NCBI GenBank assembly: GCA_048213135.1
Contig: PS015599.1
Span: forward strand, 1-47,955
Length of the DNA stretch: 47,955 nucleotides
Reading direction: 5' to 3'
Source of the DNA: Reclinomonas americana ATCC 50394
Taxonomy: Eukaryota > Jakobida > Jakobea > Jakobida
The position numbers and the translations under genes were made by a program. Each line of letters opens with the position of its first letter. The stretch's first letter is position 1. This document shows, piece after piece, positions 24,086 through 35,121 of this stretch. The notes under the pieces were generated by a model that was not told where the DNA came from, did no database searches, and saw nothing but the letters and a program-made list of their open reading frames with translations.

Positions 24086-27000
24086 TCACAATGGAACATG
24101 TACAAAGGACAAGGCAGGGGAACGAGGAGGTGGGGAGCCGTGAGAATTGGTTATCGAATCACAAGTGGCGTCGTCGTCAACGGCATCTAACCATGCAATA
24201 TCGCGGGCAATCGCCAAAAAGTCCTCCGAATTCGGATAGCCGGCCCACAATGCGCCCGCGACTTCATAACTCCTCGGATCGCCTGCGTAGGTCGTGTACA
24301 GTCGTCAGGCGAAAAACAACAAGCAAATGATGTGATTTTGCAGCACGCAACGAGTGAGTGAAGTGCGCAACCGATGCGTTACCAGTGACAGCACAGGCGA
24401 ATCGACAAGCAAGCCAATAATCAAAACGTACTCCTCACCCGGCAGCTGTGTACCAAGCACATAGCACAAGCATCATCAGTTGCCGCATAAACCCCAACAA
24501 GCTGTTCTTGCACTGCTGCGTACCGGAAGCACGGAGCCCGTCTGCAAGTATGGCAGACGCGCCCACGTCTTGTGTGCCGGGTACACGGTGCTGATGGCGC
24601 ACGGTGCGGACCGACTGTCGACGTTGTACCAGATGCGCGAGGCGCGAGAGCGAGGGAACGAAGAAACGTCAGTGACGCCCTCGTGGACCAGAATCTGTGG
24701 CGACGGGTTCAGTGAGAGAAACACGGAGCCCAAGTCCAACTGGCACACTCACATGGAACAGAGTCTCGAATTGCACCACGTCGCTGGCCAGAAGCGAGCA
24801 CCCATCGTCGCCTAGCGCGCAAACAACCACTGATGAGCATGACTGTTGACTAGAAAGAGATCAGACTCGACAATACACACCGGCCCACTGGCCCCACAAG
24901 CCGACAGTGCTGGAGGCAGCTGACACGGGCGCAATGCCGAGCACAACGGCACGCTCGTTTCTCTTGCGTCCATTCGGCCCGTCGGACTTCAACGCGCACT
25001 TTTCCAGCGGAACCACACCGAATTTGTGATGCACACGCTTCGGGTGCACATTGAGGACAATGCGCGACCCCCACGATGCCTCCACGGACTCGGCTTCGTA
25101 GCCGCCAGGTTGTACGCGGTAGGCCAGGTAGAAATCCTGCGTAACACAGTGAGCTCTCTCTATCAAGTGCACATGGGGGAAATGAATCGGCGCACCGCTG
25201 GAAGCGACGAGGGGATGGATGCCAGGTCGGCCACCGGCATGACAGCTTCGGAGCTCGACATGGCAGAGTCCTCGGACACAGATCGTGAGTGGGCAGGCTG
25301 CTGCGAGACCTCCACATGCTGGTAGCCTGCCGCCTGTGTTGCGCGTCTTGGTGAGACAAGCATTACGCGCGAGGATCCCACGCAGCACACAAACCTCCTT
25401 CCAGCCGTCGGCATCAATGGCACCCACAAAGTGCTCAATCACCGTGTCGGCAGTCGTCGACAGTGCAGACATGATGTGACGCAGATCGAGTACGGCCACG
25501 CGACTCCGAGTCATCAACTGCAAACAAGGAAGAGGTCAGCGGGCAACGATGACGACGATGATCACGACGACAACACGGGTTCCGCACCTGAGGCGCCCGC
25601 CCCGACGTAATGTCGACGAGTCGCAACACACGACCGCTGTCGTCGCCCTGCTGGCGCAGTCGGTGGTGCTCCATTTTCGACCAGGCGTCTTCCGCCGCTG
25701 CCGACACGATGCGATCCGTGAGGGCCAGATACAAGTAACCTGCAATAAAACAGGGATCGGGTGAGACTGAAAAAAACCTCTCTTCACACACACCATGAAC
25801 CATGCACAAACCTCGAATACTCGATGGATCTCGCACGTCTCCGATGCTAATGGCGGCCTCCCACGCAATCCCACTGCCGTCGTCGCGCTGCAAGACCCCG
25901 TGGTCCGACAGCAACTGGAACACGAGAGTGTTGCCGCGTTGGTTGACTCGGAAAGCAAGCGAACCCTGCATGGCGCATGGAAGAGTGAGACAACCCATCA
26001 TCAGAATGGCGTGGCTAGAGAAACTCACCACTCCAGTTGCAGACACGATCGGGCGTCCGATAGGAATCGGCGCACCAACCAGGTGAATGGCGGTGGCCTC
26101 AGTCGACGACGACACACTGTTCCACGGCACTGGCTGCTCTCCGACCCACACTGTCAGCGACCGTGAGTCACGGACAACGGCCTCCTGCGCAGATGTGTGT
26201 GAGATACGAGATGGCGACGGTTGGCGACAGATGGCAACGCACCGAGATGCACAAGTCGGTCAGGATCAGATCATGGTCGAGGCGTACGTGCACAAACTCG
26301 AGCGATCGCATCGGCGACTCGGGCGACGGCAGCAGCGACGCATTGTCCTCGAAGCGCGGCAGCAGCAGCGGAAGCACAGCGCGAGCCGAGGTGGTGTCGC
26401 GGTTGCTTGCACCATCGAATCTACCCAGATGGACGTGTGAGCGGAGGGATATAAGGCGCGACCATCAGACAAAGTCAGGCACTCACCCACACAGCTCCAG
26501 CTCCAGACGGTACATGGAGATCTTGTCGCGACCGGACACGTCGAAAGGAACATGTACGGCCAGCACTTGACCGTAGCCGTCGTTCGACAGAGCGACGCAG
26601 TGGTGCTTGCTGAGCGGCACTGACAAGATCTCTTCCCCGTGCTTGCCGCGCAGCACGACACGGTCTTGTACGTCAAATATCGGTACCTTGCCTGTTGCAT
26701 GCACTCTTGTGAGACAGCGAATCTCTCTCTCTCACACACACACAAACATCCACATGGTGAGCGTACCAGGCACGGAGAAGAGCAACACCATCGAGGTCGT
26801 CTCGCGTCGACTGCACGTTGCGCGCAGCAGATGGGCAGTGAGAGCGTTCGGCGCAGACTTGGCGGCGGCGCTGTGCGCGCGTCCTGACAACGAGTCCTGC
26901 AGACGCAGCGACATGCGAGTGAGGAGGTGTGGCAGATGATGACTCGCGGTCACCACACACGCACCGCCTTGGACAGAACGAGTTCGGCAAACTGCGGCGA

Positions 27001-30000
27001 CGACATGGCGGCGAACGAGGACCACGGTGAACTGGCAATCACAAACAGCAGCTTGTCCACCACTGCATGAACACACAGAAACGCAGCGTGAGTCTCGTGA
27101 GCCCTATTACCTACATGTACTAAGAAAGAACATGCAGATGCACACCATCCGCCCACAGCTCCTCCTCCGACGGCAGCGGCTTGTCCATGAGGTGTCGCAA
27201 ATAGTCGCGCTCGTCCGTCTGCCGCCGACGCACCTCGGCGCGCAACTGGCCGGGCCAGCCAGCCGTGACAGTTCGCCCAAAAATGTCTGTAACGCAACAA
27301 TAGTGAACACCAGCACACACACACACAAGTGCGCAGCTCACGCAACAATCGTAAAACATGCGCGCTACCGGCGATTCAAATGGTGGCTCGGCGAGAGACG
27401 AGCGACTGGCACGTGATGGAGACATGCGCGAGGGTGAGGGACGCAAGGCGGGTCGGTGAGTGGCCAACATCAGGTCGGCGGTGGCGCGATCCACCAGCTC
27501 CGGGTGCGCCAACTGATCGAGGCGATCGATACCGAGGCCCACGGCAAACACACGAAGCTCATGCAGCAGCGCCTCAATCGAACCCAGCATCTCCGACGAC
27601 AGCAGCTCTACGCACGCCCCAGACATGTAAGTATGGGAAGAGCAGGAAGGAAACATCAGCCGCCTGCAGTACCTCGATCTCCCAGTCCCGATTGTGCATT
27701 CCAGCGGGCGGCGAACGCATCCAGAGCGGCACGATCTTCCGGCAGCTGCACACGAGTGGCATGAGCAGACGCGACGGAAACAGAATACAAAACGCAGGAC
27801 AGACCTTTGCAAGAAACTCCTTGACCAGCCAGATGAACGCGGCGGGACTGAGACGCGAAAAGAAGTCGCGGTTCAGCGAGCCGTCCTGTCAACAGAGAAA
27901 CAAGAAGTAGATATTGAGTGCGCGCAATACGACACGAGGAAGTCAAGAAACGCTGATCACACACCCTTGCAAAGAGGTGCGAACTGACGACGCGTTCGTG
28001 GTCCTCGCTCAAGCTCACACAGACGTACGACTGAGCAAATTGGAATGTATCTGCACGCACGCGCGTGTGGGAAAACCAATGTGACACGTGACAGACTGCG
28101 GTGCAACAAACCAACGAGCAGACGCCGCAAGAGAATCGTCAGTGCGTCCACCACGCCACGCCCGCTGAGCGAGTCGGCCTCCACCACATCACCCGGCCAG
28201 TCACGAAGCGAGGCACGACTGCTGTGCTCCTGTGCAGCTGCCGGTAGAGGTCGTGGTCGCCAGAACAGCAACTCCACCAGCGGTATCTGCGGGAGCAAGG
28301 GCGGTGTCGGCGACCAACAGCACAGGCGCATCCAACACGAAGAACAAGACCACTCAACTCTCTTCATGCCGTCCCGTGCGTGCATGGCGAGCTGCTTCTC
28401 ACCCGGCAGCGCCAACCACAGGTGAGTCGACGTGGACCCAATAAACACTTGCTGTGCGCCGGAGAGGTGGTGCACGATTTCGGCAAACGGCACACGCTCC
28501 ACGAGACGTCGCGACGCCGTCAACCGGTGCTGCTCCTCGGCGGGAATCGGCGACAATGTAACTACCGAACCGGGGGCTATGGGACCAAAGTCGTTGACAA
28601 GCGCGGCCTGGGGTAGGGCGGTGAGCGAAGGCGGACGAACCAGCGCGTGTGAGTGCGATCACGCGGACTCACCGTCGGGTGCAAAAAGGCCTGCACAATG
28701 GCCGCGTCCACTCTCCACTGCTGCAGTCGCTGTCGGAACTCATTCAGGGACACTGTGCCGTCCAGCGACGACACGCCGAGAGCGCTGCGCAGTCGACACA
28801 AATCAGCACCGACTGCGGCGGCAGAGTGAGAGGACGAGGATCACAAGACGCACTGTGCAATCAGGCGATGCATGAGAATGCGTGGCGTCGTGCACGACGG
28901 TTTCCAGGCCTCTGCGAGTGCTGTGTCTCGCGAGCGCTGTCGCGTCGGGTCCACACTCTGGATGCACTCGGGGCCAGTGGACAGCATGCGAACAAATCGA
29001 TTACCCGGATACCTCTGCACGCACACACGTAAATACACGCGCTGGTAGAACTCAACAACAGATGGGCGAGGATATTCAGTCACCTCTTCCACGTGGCGGA
29101 AGAAACCCTGGATCAGGCGCCACAGCGAGTCAGGAAACAAGGAGGGGAAAGAAAAGGCGGAATGCCGGTTACGCACCTCGGCAAACTCACTCAACGCGAC
29201 CTTGCCGGTCTGTGCACCGAACCGCGATCGCCAGAATTCACGCGCCTCGCGCAATCCAAGCGATAGCGTGAGATCCACAGCGTTCTCCACTTGCTCCATC
29301 TGGTGTGTTCAAAGATCATGAGAATCGCGACACGCAAGCAAGGAGGAGAGCACACGCGATGCGCAACATGAATGCTGATGGAGGCCGCCTGAATCACTCC
29401 TTGCAGCACACGAGTCACGTGGCTCAGGCTATCCATGTCTGTGATGCACGCGCAACTGGTAAGCCTTTGTGACCATCAAGATCGGTGAGCGAATATGACA
29501 AATGCGGACCTTTCAAAAACAGACTGCGATACACCTCCACGCGCTTCTCATCCTGCGCAACCAGACATAGGTGAGTATAGCGACACCACAGCCATGAGCA
29601 CGCATCGCATCGCACGCACCTCACGCCGGTGGCCGCAACAGAAAATCCGCGAGAACCCAGCACAGCACGTCCGATCTGCAACGAGGCGATGAACTACGGT
29701 GACGACAGCAGCACACACACAAGAGAGTGACTGACCCTGGATTCCGTGATCGGCCAGTGCATGCAGGATGCGCGCCACATTGTAAGCGTGCACAACCTTG
29801 GCCTCGGCGACACGGAGGATCTGATACACGAGCCGTGTGGTGTGCATGGAGCGATTGCGACGGGCAAGCGCTGGCAACTGCAGATCGCGACCTGCACGCC
29901 AAACAACACACAGATGCTGCTTGAGCGGCTGCGAGAGAGAAACGCAATGCACACTGCACACGCACCGGCAAACAGATTGAGAATTTCATCGTCGGCTGTC

Positions 30001-31103
30001 GGTCGTCGCTCGCTCTCGTCGTCGTCAACGCCGGCAGCTTGCGACCACGCAAAGGGATCGACGGCCGGCAGCTGCTGCGGTGCCGGCAGAATCGGCGAAA
30101 AGTCATCACTGCGCGAAGCTCTCGAGTCGGCTGGCGCAGCGCCGTTAGGCGCTGCCGAGTACCCGTTGGCATTCGGCGGTCGCTGCCGCGCGGCCATCTG
30201 TGTTGCATCGTCGCATGAGCTTCTGCTACAGACACACGACAACAGCAGCAGCAAGACACGCAACAACGCCAAACAAGTCATCGGTAAAGTGCGGTCGCAC
30301 ACTGGCGACACTCGAGCCGCAGCATCCCGTCGGCATCGACAGCATCTCCACCAACTGCCACCACCACAACCACATCAGTGACACAAGAAAGACCTCCAAT
30401 GGCCCAGCACACACACACCTGCTCAGTGGACCGCGACAACACCACATGTCCCTCGGCATCGCGTTGCGTTCGCGGACCAAACGACTGGCGATACACTGGC
30501 AAGCGAGAGAGACAGTCAGAGGCAAAGAGAGATGGCCGCAGTGAGCGCGTGTGACGCACCAGCATCGGCTTGCCAACGAGCGACCACATCATCGCGATTG
30601 CGCCACAATGGCTGCGCTGCAGCAGTCACATCGGGCGCTGGAATCGCCAAATCCACCGTCTCCAACACACGATGCAAGCTACGCACGGAACAAATATCGA
30701 AACGAGGATGAGATGAGAAGGAAGGCGGAGAGCTGATCACTTTTTTTCTTGCCTCACTCACTGACACACACACATGTGCACATATGCACACTGGCTATCG
30801 CTGTGTGTGTCTACGGTTGCACGTGTGTGAGAGAGAGCGAGAGTGGGCCGTGTGTGCGATCGACATGGCCCTCTCTGTTGCAAAGAGTGTGTATATGTGC
30901 GCACGCAACAGCATGAGCGTGACGTGTGTGCTTGCGGCCTGGTCGTTGCGTCGCTGCTGATCGTCGGTGTCGTCATCGTCGTGCATCACGGCGACATCGC
31001 GAGGTTGTTGAGCGGCCCTTTGCGAGGAGTCGAGAGGAGGTGCGGTGATGAGCGCGATGGTGCGCTGGCGCAGCAGCAGGATCGCCTCGCGTGCCTCCTC
31101 CAT
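24086..31103 (-). CDS. Very large multi-exon protein, family not recognised
   Basis: At least 25 exons, about 1,600 aa. The 3' two thirds are well resolved in phase: 24086-24282, 24439-24445, 24524-24694, 24753-24811, 24881-25136, 25196-25318, 25395-25517, 25588-25739, 25812-25965, 26029-26184, 26243-26420, 26487-26691, 26767-26896, 26965-27062, 27146-27286, 27347-27607, 27673-27745, 27805-27885, 27965-28050, 28112-28286, 28359-28607 and 28673-28812. The 5' part (28841-31103) is clear as coding but not fully joined; 29966-30197, 30268-30354, 30419-30495 and 30560-30678 agree. Start MEEAREAILLLRQRT at 31103. Two segments, REFWRSRFGAQTGKVALSEF and a region with LRSALGVSSLDGTVSLNEF, look like copies of one module. 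The C-terminal half is beta-rich (GYLYLALTDRIV, DFYLAYRVQPGGYEAES). No signal peptide or obvious membrane helix. Function unknown; two genes is possible but no internal start is compelling. Confidence 0.7.
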
Positions 31104-31651
31104 GAGACAAGGCCAAGGCGGAGATCGATCGCTCTGTTGTGTGTGTCGGAGGTCGGTGATTGATATGAGAAGAGGACCGCGATCGACGTCGATCGTGTTT
31201 GAGAGGAGGTCCTTTGGAACGGTGTATTGCAGTACATGCAACTAGTTTTTGTTGCGCTGTGTAGGCACAAAGGGAAAGCGATCGGTGCGGGCGCGCGAGT
31301 GCAAGTCGATATCGAGATATCGATGCAGTTTGTGATCGGAAACACGTGCACGAAGCACTGCACGGCTTGTGATTGCCGAGCTAGGCACCACCTAGAAGTA
31401 TTGCATGCGCAGTTGTATCGTTTGCATGAGTTTGCATACGGGAAAGCACTGCACCTTCTGGAGGCCTGCGGAACACTACGTCGACGTCGAGAACCACAAC
31501 TTTCACTGCTCTGCATGCAGTACGAACGCACATTGGGCTGCAGCACTGTGAGAGGAGTCAGTGAGATGCCTCGCCACACAACGCTCACTCCTCCAGTGCA
31601 AGCCACAACAACAGAACGTCGTGTCACATTCTTCCGTCACTTTCGTGTCAC
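31104..31651. promoter_or_regulatory. Divergent intergenic region with CGAT palindromes
   Basis: 548 bp between the start of the large unknown gene (-) and the carboxypeptidase (+). It contains the perfect 16-bp palindrome CGATCGACGTCGATCG at 31180-31195 and the inverted repeat CGATATCGAGATATCG at 31307-31322. Several frames are open here but none has coding character that I can support. Regulatory use of the palindromes is inference. Confidence 0.5.
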
Positions 31652-31943
31652 ATGCGCGCGCTGGTTGTCGCGCTGTGCTGTCTGGTCGCACTTGTGTGCT
31701 ACTGTGCTGCACAACAACAAGAGCACGATGGTCTGCTGTTTCTTTGCTTCTCCCTCTTGCGCGCTGTGGTCACTGAGACAACTTTTGTGCAGAGAGCGAT
31801 CTGATTGAGAGGTTACCGGGTCAGCCTGCGGGTGTTGCCTTTAAGCAGTACGCGGGATATGTGCAAGTCGATGCTGCGCATAATCGGTGAGAGGAAAGAG
31901 AAGGAGAAGAGAGTGAAGAGAGATGAGAGAGAGAAAGAGAGTA

Positions 31944-32005
<62 letters not shown>

Positions 32006-32757
32006 GTCGTACGTACTACTACGACGTACGACCGTACCGTACTACTACTACTAACGTAACGACGTACCGTAACCGTTCGTTACGTACGTCGGTACGTACG
32101 AACGTAANNNNNNNNNNNNNNNNNNNNNNNNNNNNNNNNNNNNNNNNNNNNNNNNNNNNNNNNNNNNNNNNNNNNNNNNNNNNNNNNNNNNNNNNNNNNN
32201 NNNNNNNNNNNNNNNNNNNNNNNNNNNNNNNNNNNNNNNNNNNNNNNNNNNNNNNNNNNNNNNNNNNNNNNNNNNNNNNNNNNNNNNNNNNNNNNNNNNN
32301 NNNNNNNNNNNNNNNNNNNNNNNNNNNNNNNNNNNNNNNNNNNNNNNNNNNNNNNNNNNNNNNNNNNNNNNNNNNNNNNNNNNNNNNNNNNNNNNNNNNN
32401 NNNNNNNNNNNNNNNNNNNNNNNNNNNNNNNNNNNNNNNNNNNNNNNNNNNNNNNNNNNNNNNNNNNNNNNNNNNNNNNNNNNNNNNNNNNNNNNNNNNN
32501 NNNNNNNNNNNNNNNNNNNNNNNNNNNNNNNNNNNNNNNNNNNNNNNNNNNNNNNNNNNNNNNNNNNNNNNNNNNNNNNNNNNNNNNNNNNNNNNNNNNN
32601 NNNNNNNNNNNNNNNNNNNNNNNNNNNNNNNNNNNNNNNNNNNNNNNNNNNNNNNNNNNNNNNNNNNNNNNNNNNNNNNNNNNNNNNGTCGTTTAACGTT
32701 ACGTACGTACGTACGGGACGGTAGTAGTTGTCGAAGTACGAGTAGCGTGCGCGATAT

Positions 32758-32794
<37 letters not shown>

Positions 32795-32809
32795 AGAGAG
32801 AGAAGAGTA

Positions 32810-32871
<62 letters not shown>

Positions 32872-34953
32872 AGTCATCACTGACACGACTCATCATACAG
32901 CAACCTGTTCTACTGGCTGACAGAGTCACAAAGAGACCCTGCGAGAGATCCACTGGTTACGCTTCCTCCACTGACTGTGTTTGCTTGTCTTGTCCCTCAC
33001 ATAAGGCACAGGTGTTGTGGTTGAACGGAGGACCGGGTTGTTCCTCACTGGAGGGACTGTTTGAGGTATAACAGCAGGCACTGTGTACCACACACGTACG
33101 TGTGCTCAACGCTCACGTGTGCAGGAGTTGGGTCCGTTCATTCCAGCCTCGGATGGGGGCTCGTTGCAGCTCAATCCGTGGTCGTGGAATCGCGTGGCCA
33201 GCATGCTGTTCTTGGAGGTCTCATGCCACCTTGAGTGTGTATCATGCCTTTCGTGTTGCTCAACAGCAGCTGCACGTGTGCAGATGCCGGCGCCGGTCGG
33301 CTTCTCGTACTCGGACGACCCGAGTGACTACATCACGGGCGACTTTGCGACCATTGCCGACACGTATGCGTTCCTGCAGCGGTTCTTTGCCAAGGTTTGT
33401 GACGAAGAGGACCACGCAGTGCCCGGACAGAAGTGCTCACTACAGGCTTCGCAGTATCCGAAGCTGCGAGAGCGCGAGTTCTGGATCTCGGGCGAGTCGT
33501 ACACGGGTCACTATGCGCCCGACTTGGCGCTGGCGATTGTCAATGGAAACCGCAACTCGTCAAACGTGCGTGGAACTCTCCTTCCCTCTCTCTATCACTC
33601 CCATTCCTGCTAATCTCCTCCGTGCTCCACCACAGTTGCACATCAACTTGAAGGGCATGATGGTCGGCAACGCCTACACGTGGTCCGGAGTGGACGACTG
33701 GTCGCAGTTTGCCATGTGGCGCCAGTTCAACGTCATCTCCAACACGACGTTCCGTCCTTCCTCATCCTCACCTCTCTCTTGCCCGAGGGTGCATTGCACT
33801 GACGCACTCTGCATTCAACAGGTACCAGGGCCTGGTGCAGCACTGTACCGGTCCGCCGCCGCACCAGCCGACACCCGACAATCAGTGCCAGCCGTACTTG
33901 GAGCAGGCGCTGAAAGACATGGGGTTACATTCTTCCGTGCACCGCTCCCCTCTCGCTTGCTCCATCTGTAGCCCGCTCACCGTTGCCCTTCCTTCTGCGC
34001 CGCAGTAACATTGACCAGTTCGACCTGTTCAACGATGTGTGCCTCAGCTCCTCCACGGTGTGTGTGTGTGCACATTGTTTTACCTTTGCGCGCAAGTACC
34101 TGATTTGGTACGCAGAACCGAGCCACGCGCCTGGCCAAGTTCGCCTCCGCCTCCAACTGCCACTCGGCATACACTGTCCTGCACCGCGCCTGGCAGCAGC
34201 GAGCGAGACATCGTCTCTCCGACGTGCCCATCGACGTGTGCGTCGATCAGTACACGCAGACGTATCTGAGTCGATCGGATGTGTGGGTTGCGTGCAGTCG
34301 ATAACGTCGTGTACCGCTGCTGCTGCTGCTGGTTATAGACTCTTACGCCCATGACTTGCCACAGAACGCCATTCATGCAACGCGGCGGCCGCTGCCCAAC
34401 ACCTTCAAGTGGACGAGCTGTACCGGCGACGAAATGATTTGGAACGACAGTGACATGCTGCGCTCGCTGCTGCCGGTGTACGAGCAGCTGCTGCCGCACA
34501 ATCTGCGCATTCTCATCTACTCGGGTGATGTCGACAGGTGCGTGTGGTGGATACTTCCCTTGCTGAGCTTGCACACTAACGTCTTCACCATCGACGCAGT
34601 GTTGTTGCATTCCCCGGCACGCGACTGTGGATGGACATGTTGGGCATGAGAGCCATCTCGCCCTATCGGGTGTGGACAGTCAATAAGCAAGTGGCCGGGT
34701 TAGTTCATTCACGCTGACCATGCTGACACATCCATCCACCTCACTCACCTCCCCGTCACAGTCGTACGATTGACTACGACGAGATGACGTACACGAGCAT
34801 TCGGTTCGCCGGCCACATGGTGCCGAGCTCACAAGTTACGCTCCCTCGTATCGATCGCCCACGCTCTCCCGATTACTCACTATGCGCAATATTCTGCAGC
34901 CGGAGCGCGCCTTTGAAATGGTGCGCCGCTTCCTTGCCCATGAGCCACTGTAA
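31652..34953 (+). CDS. Serine carboxypeptidase (peptidase family S10), 477 aa
   Basis: A lysosomal/vacuolar or secreted enzyme that removes C-terminal residues at acid pH. Fifteen exons (31652-31730, 31793-31886, 32901-32955, 33012-33065, 33125-33217, 33284-33394, 33455-33565, 33636-33748, 33822-33923, 34006-34057, 34116-34286, 34365-34537, 34600-34698, 34762-34834, 34900-34953) close in phase to 477 codons plus stop, normal for the family. A signal peptide ([20 protein letters not shown]) is followed by [17 protein letters not shown] and [14 protein letters not shown]. The catalytic Ser is in [10 protein letters not shown], the Asp in YSGDVDSVVAFPG and the His in [11 protein letters not shown], so the triad is complete. 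Intron 2 holds GT, GA and ACGT arrays and a 580-N gap. It is divergent from the large unknown gene. Confidence 0.93.
31946..32870. repeat. (GT)n, TACG/ACGT and (GA)n arrays around a 580-N gap in the carboxypeptidase intron
   Basis: Within intron 2 (31887-32900) the order is GA-rich DNA, (GT)n at about 31949-32004, degenerate TAC/ACGT repeats at 32005-32107, 580 Ns (32108-32687), ACGT repeats to about 32716, (GA)n at about 32761-32803 and (GT)n at about 32815-32869. The flanking exons splice in phase, so the gap is probably wholly intronic. Confidence 0.9.
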
Positions 34954-35121
34954 AAAAAACAACATAATCATGTTCTTCTTCTCTATGGAAACAAAAAGAT
35001 TGTAATGCGGATTCCACCAAACAAAAAAGGAGCAACGTCGAGGGCGTCGACAAGCGAGAACTGTGGGCATGATAAAAAGAGAGAGAAATGCCAGTTCCGT
35101 GAGCAGTCAGTCCTACAGACA

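Noticed and set aside
31951-32886. Long frames across the 580-N gap
   Set aside because: They consist of Ns, (GT)n and ACGT repeat; the carboxypeptidase exons splice around them in phase.
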